DNA of 62,629 nt, taken from contig CAIXRH010000116.1 in NCBI GenBank assembly GCA_903921785.1, forward strand, positions 1 through 62,629. The letters run 5' to 3'. The notes beneath the pieces are model-generated. The model saw only the letters and a list, made by a program, of their open reading frames with translations. It made no database searches and was not told the origin of the DNA. Below are positions 60,174-62,629 of this stretch, piece by piece. The DNA comes from an uncultured Pseudomonadota bacterium (GTDB lineage: Bacteria; Myxococcota_A; UBA796; SXON01). Within the stretch, counting starts at the first letter, position 1. The number at the start of each line of letters is the position of its first letter. The translations under genes and the position numbers were made by a program.

Positions 60174-61291
60174 AGATCGGCACCCTGGTCGCCCAGAAGA
60201 AGCTCCTGGTGTGTGTAGGCTCCGGGGGGGTCGGCAAGACGACCACTGCGGCCTCCATCGCCCTCGCCGGCGCCTACGCCGGTCGCCGCGCGCTCGTCCT
60301 CACCATCGACCCGGCCCGGCGCCTCGCGAATTCGCTTGGGCTCACCGAGATCGGCAACCTGGAACATCGCATCGTGCTCCCGCCCGAGGTCAAGGGCGAG
60401 CTCTGGGCGATGATGCTCGACGCCCCGAGCACGTTCGACGACGTGATCCGCAAGGTCGCCCGCGACGACGCGACGCGGGAGGCGATCTTCGCCAACCGCA
60501 TCTACCGCTCCATCGCCGCCAGCTTCTCCGGGAGCCAGGAGTACATGGCCACCGAGCGTCTGTACGACGTGGTGCAGAGCGGCCGCTACGACCTGGTGAT
60601 CCTCGACACCCCGCCGGTGAAGAACGCGCTCGACTTCCTCGACGCCCCGGGCCGCCTCGCCCGCTTCCTCGACAAGCAGGTGATGAAGCGGCTGCTGGCG
60701 CCGCACGAAGAGGACCACGGCGGCGGCTTCTTCGGGAGCCGGCTGCTCGCGGGCACCACCGCGGTGGTGTATCGCCTGCTCGGTCACATCTTCGGCGAGG
60801 CCTTCCTCGGGGACATCGCCGCCTTCTTCGCGCTGTTCAAGGACCTCTACGACGGCTTCCGCGAGCGCCACGAGGCGGTGGAGCGCATGTTCATCGACGC
60901 GGGCACGAGCTTCGTCGTCGTCGCCGCGCCCACCGAGCCCTCGATGGAGGTGGCCGGGTTCTTCTTCACCGAGCTGCGCGCGCGGGGGCTGCCGCTCGGC
61001 GCGCTCATCGCGAACCAGGTCCACCGCGCTGAGTTCCGCACGCCCGACGTGGAGGCCACCCTCGGCGCCGCCGCCCGCGCGCAGGACCCCACGGCGGCCG
61101 GGCCGCTGCTCGCGCGCTTGGAGGCGGCGCATGGCCGGCTCGGCGCGCTCGCTACGCTCGAGAGCGCCCGGGTGGAGCAGCTGCGTCGTCAGGCCGGCCC
61201 CACGGTGGACCTCCACGTGGTCCCCCGGCTCGACGGGGAAGTCCATGACCTCGCCAGCCTCGCCCTCCTTCACCGTTTCCTGATTGGATGA
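60170..61291 (+). CDS. ArsA/GET3-family ATPase, second of tandem pair
   Basis: 373 residues from GTG 60170 (GTGA overlap). P-loop GSGGVGKTT: the first (signature) lysine of GKGGVGKTT is replaced by Ser18, Walker A Lys23 is kept. Switch I VLTIDPARRLANSLG, switch II VILDTPPVKNALDFLDAP. A variable helical insert (about residues 150-235) and a C-terminal DLASLALLHRFLIG. It probably forms an asymmetric dimer with the previous protein. Fatty-acid fabH upstream hints at a membrane or envelope link, but this is inference. Confidence 0.85.
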   Translation: MKIGTLVAQKKLLVCVGSGGVGKTTTAASIALAGAYAGRRALVLTIDPARRLANSLGLTEIGNLEHRIVLPPEVKGELWAMMLDAPSTFDDVIRKVARDDATREAIFANRIYRSIAASFSGSQEYMATERLYDVVQSGRYDLVILDTPPVKNALDFLDAPGRLARFLDKQVMKRLLAPHEEDHGGGFFGSRLLAGTTAVVYRLLGHIFGEAFLGDIAAFFALFKDLYDGFRERHEAVERMFIDAGTSFVVVAAPTEPSMEVAGFFFTELRARGLPLGALIANQVHRAEFRTPDVEATLGAAARAQDPTAAGPLLARLEAAHGRLGALATLESARVEQLRRQAGPTVDLHVVPRLDGEVHDLASLALLHRFLIG

Positions 61292-61311
61292 TCGGCGGCG
61301 GTGGGTATAGT
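61284..61311 (+). promoter_or_regulatory. Putative sigma70-like promoter for the barrel gene
   Basis: TTGGAT (61284-61289), spacer of 16, TATAGT (61306-61311), 23 bases before ATG 61335; the -35 overlaps the end of the ArsA gene. Confidence 0.5.
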
Positions 61312-61334
61312 GGGGCCCCCGGCCGGGTAACCCC

Positions 61335-61913
61335 ATGCTCAGCACCCTCCTCGTCCTCGTCGCCTCCTCCGGCGTAGCCCAGGCTGCAGCCCTCGAACCG
61401 CAGGTACGCCTGCACTTCGGCGGCAACTACGTCAGCGGGCCGAGCCCGTTCGGACTGAGCCTTGGCATGGACGCGCGGCTCACGCGCCTGGTGTCGATGG
61501 ATGTGGGCGCCTTCGTCTCGCCGGTGGCCATCGGGGAAGAAGAGTTCGTCGATCAGACGGACAACGCCGACTACTTCCACCTCCGGCACGGATTCTACTT
61601 CGCGCCTGGGATCCGCATCCCTCACCCGCAGCCCCGCACCTGGGCGTGGGAGTTCTTCCTCCGCGCCGGCACCGGCGTCGTCTGGTTCGCCGACACCGAC
61701 CCCGACGCCTACGGCCTCGGGGGGGACGACTACGCCGTCACCGCCAGCATCGGCGGCTTCGGCGGGGCGGACGCGTTCGTGCGCTTCGGCCCCCACTTCG
61801 GGCTCCGTTTCGTGGGCCGGGCCTGGGTCTACCAGGGCCAGCACCCCCAGGCCGACGAACCCGCGCTGCTCGTCCAGCCGCAGCTCGCGGTCGAGGCGAT
61901 GTGGCAGTTCTGA
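61335..61913 (+). CDS. Small outer-membrane beta-barrel protein
   Basis: 192 residues. Signal MLSTLLVLVASSGVAQAA, then alternating strands, LEPQVRLHFGGNYVSG, FGLSLGMDARLTRLVSMDVGAF and a C-terminal ...AVEAMWQF with terminal Phe, the usual BAM-recognised end. An eight- or ten-strand barrel is likely. No enzyme motif. It has its own promoter and stands between the ArsA pair and the RRM gene. Confidence 0.75.
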   Translation: MLSTLLVLVASSGVAQAAALEPQVRLHFGGNYVSGPSPFGLSLGMDARLTRLVSMDVGAFVSPVAIGEEEFVDQTDNADYFHLRHGFYFAPGIRIPHPQPRTWAWEFFLRAGTGVVWFADTDPDAYGLGGDDYAVTASIGGFGGADAFVRFGPHFGLRFVGRAWVYQGQHPQADEPALLVQPQLAVEAMWQF

Positions 61914-61941
61914 TTCTTTTCGATGCCCCACGCCCCCGCAG

Positions 61942-61983
61942 AGCTTGACATTCCTTTACGGATCGACCAAGCTCAGCTATGCG
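61942..61983 (+). promoter_or_regulatory. Putative promoter and inverted repeat upstream of the RRM gene
   Basis: AGCTTG (61942-61947) and CAAGCT (61968-61973) are inverted repeats. TTGACA (61945-61950) and TTTACG (61955-61960) are -35 candidates; TATGCG (61978-61983) is 17 bases from TTTACG. This would leave a leader of about 80 bases before ATG 62072, AT-richer than its surroundings, as in some cold-regulated RNA-binding protein genes. Confidence 0.4.
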
Positions 61984-62071
61984 GCGGTGAGCGCACCGGC
62001 GTGGATGTCGTACAGGTGTACGGCGTCGCTCTGAAACTGGCCCAGACAATCCTATCGGACTGATCCCGAGA

Positions 62072-62629
62072 ATGTCCCGAAACGTGTACGTGGGGAACCT
62101 CCCCTACCGCATCTCCGACGAGGAAGTGCGGGAGCTCTTTGGCCATGATGGCCGAGAGGTCGTGAGTGTAAACCTGATCATCGACCGTGAAACCGGTAAG
62201 CCCCGCGGCTTCGGATTCGTCGAGTTTGCCAACGAGGCCCAGGCGGAAGCCGCGGTCCAGGCGCTCGACGGGTACAACGTGGGCGGCCGGCCACTGAAGG
62301 TGAACATCGCTCGCGACCGTGAAGGGGGTCCCCCGCGTGGACCCGGCGGTCCCGGTGGTCCGCCTCGGCGGCCGCGTGAGGGCTTCGCGCCCCAGGCGGT
62401 CTACCGTACGGGTGGCCCGCGCGGTGGCGAGGGTGATCCCAGCGGCGGTGGCGGCGGCGGTGGCGAACCCTCCGGCGGCGGCTACGGCGGCGGCGGTGGT
62501 GGCTACGGCGGCGGCGGCGGGCGCCCCTCCGGTGGCGGCTACGGCGGCGGCGGTGGTGGCTACGGCGGTCCCGGTGGCGGGAGCGGCGGTGGTTACGGCG
62601 GCGGCCCTGGCGGCAGCAGCGGTGGTGGC
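62072..62629 (+). CDS. Glycine-rich RRM RNA-binding protein (3' end outside window)
   Basis: 186 visible residues, open at the window end. One RRM domain: RNP2 VYVGNLPY (residues 5-12) and RNP1 KPRGFGFVEF, with alpha/beta pattern complete to about residue 85. The C-terminus is Gly/Arg/Pro-rich, then Gly/Tyr repeats (GGGYGGGGGGYGGG), like cyanobacterial Rbp and plant glycine-rich proteins that act as cold-induced RNA chaperones. It may form condensates. The true end is unknown. Confidence 0.88.
   Translation, partial: MSRNVYVGNLPYRISDEEVRELFGHDGREVVSVNLIIDRETGKPRGFGFVEFANEAQAEAAVQALDGYNVGGRPLKVNIARDREGGPPRGPGGPGGPPRRPREGFAPQAVYRTGGPRGGEGDPSGGGGGGGEPSGGGYGGGGGGYGGGGGRPSGGGYGGGGGGYGGPGGGSGGGYGGGPGGSSGGG

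Noticed and set aside
62450-62629. GGC-rich repeats at the window end as a minisatellite
   Set aside because: They stay in frame and give a Gly/Tyr tail of an RRM protein.

Overview
The window is very GC-rich (by eye about 70% G+C), densely packed and protein-coding. I see no rRNA, tRNA, insertion sequence, phage gene or CRISPR array. Many operon genes overlap by 4 bases (ATGA or GTGA) or share a base (TGATG). There are many short lipoproteins with Asp/Thr-rich linkers, outer-membrane proteins, a TldD/PmbA pair, tandem ArsA-type ATPases and eukaryote-like domains. Together these suggest a Gram-negative delta-type proteobacterium, most likely a Myxococcota relative. This is inference from style and gene content; no marker gene fixes the taxon.

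Layout. 1-4.4 kb: the end of a secreted low-complexity protein, then a minus-strand molybdenum hydroxylase operon that looks like 4-hydroxybenzoyl-CoA reductase, with the 2Fe-2S and Mo subunits fused. 4.4-8.8 kb: two FGE-like domain proteins, a membrane-bound SGNH hydrolase and a small protein, leading into aroC. 10-12.7 kb: tldD and pmbA. 12.7-20 kb: a PlsC-like acyltransferase, a DUF1704 metallopeptidase, a NifU/Nfu-type Fe-S protein, a degenerate NUDIX protein, psd, a frameshifted rsmB-like gene and an agmatinase-family enzyme. 20-29.5 kb: an M16 peptidase pair, lipoproteins, a secreted esterase, an FabI-like reductase, a parvulin lipoprotein, an SpmA-SpmB fusion and a TlpA-like thioredoxin. 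29.5-38.7 kb: an outer-membrane-type protein, a redox module (ApbE, a ferric-reductase-like membrane protein and two small membrane proteins), a SETD3-like SET methyltransferase, and a two-component system coupled to a c-type haem protein. 38.8-48.7 kb: a TesB thioesterase divergent from recX, an alpha/beta hydrolase, a long envelope operon (lipoprotein, FG-GAP protein, ABC-2-like permease, MCE protein) and a CoA-type NUDIX hydrolase. 48.7-53.5 kb: lepB, a GST, an S4 protein, tatD, pal and a sugar-kinase-like gene. 53.6-62.6 kb: an RhlE-like helicase, gyrB, fabH, two ArsA ATPases, a beta-barrel protein and a glycine-rich RRM protein cut by the window end.

Cross-cutting signals. (1) At least 15 genes carry a TA dinucleotide exactly 10 bases before the start codon and mostly lack a Shine-Dalgarno sequence, which suggests widespread leaderless transcription. 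Other genes (gyrB, fabH, the helicase) have clear Shine-Dalgarno sites. (2) A 32-base intergenic repeat occurs four times. (3) Clusters of a TGTATC-type hexamer at 10-12 base spacing occur inside several unrelated coding sequences. (4) Two redox-linked genes end in Arg/Glu-rich tails built from 9-base repeats. (5) Two genes appear to start at CTG within a CTGA overlap.
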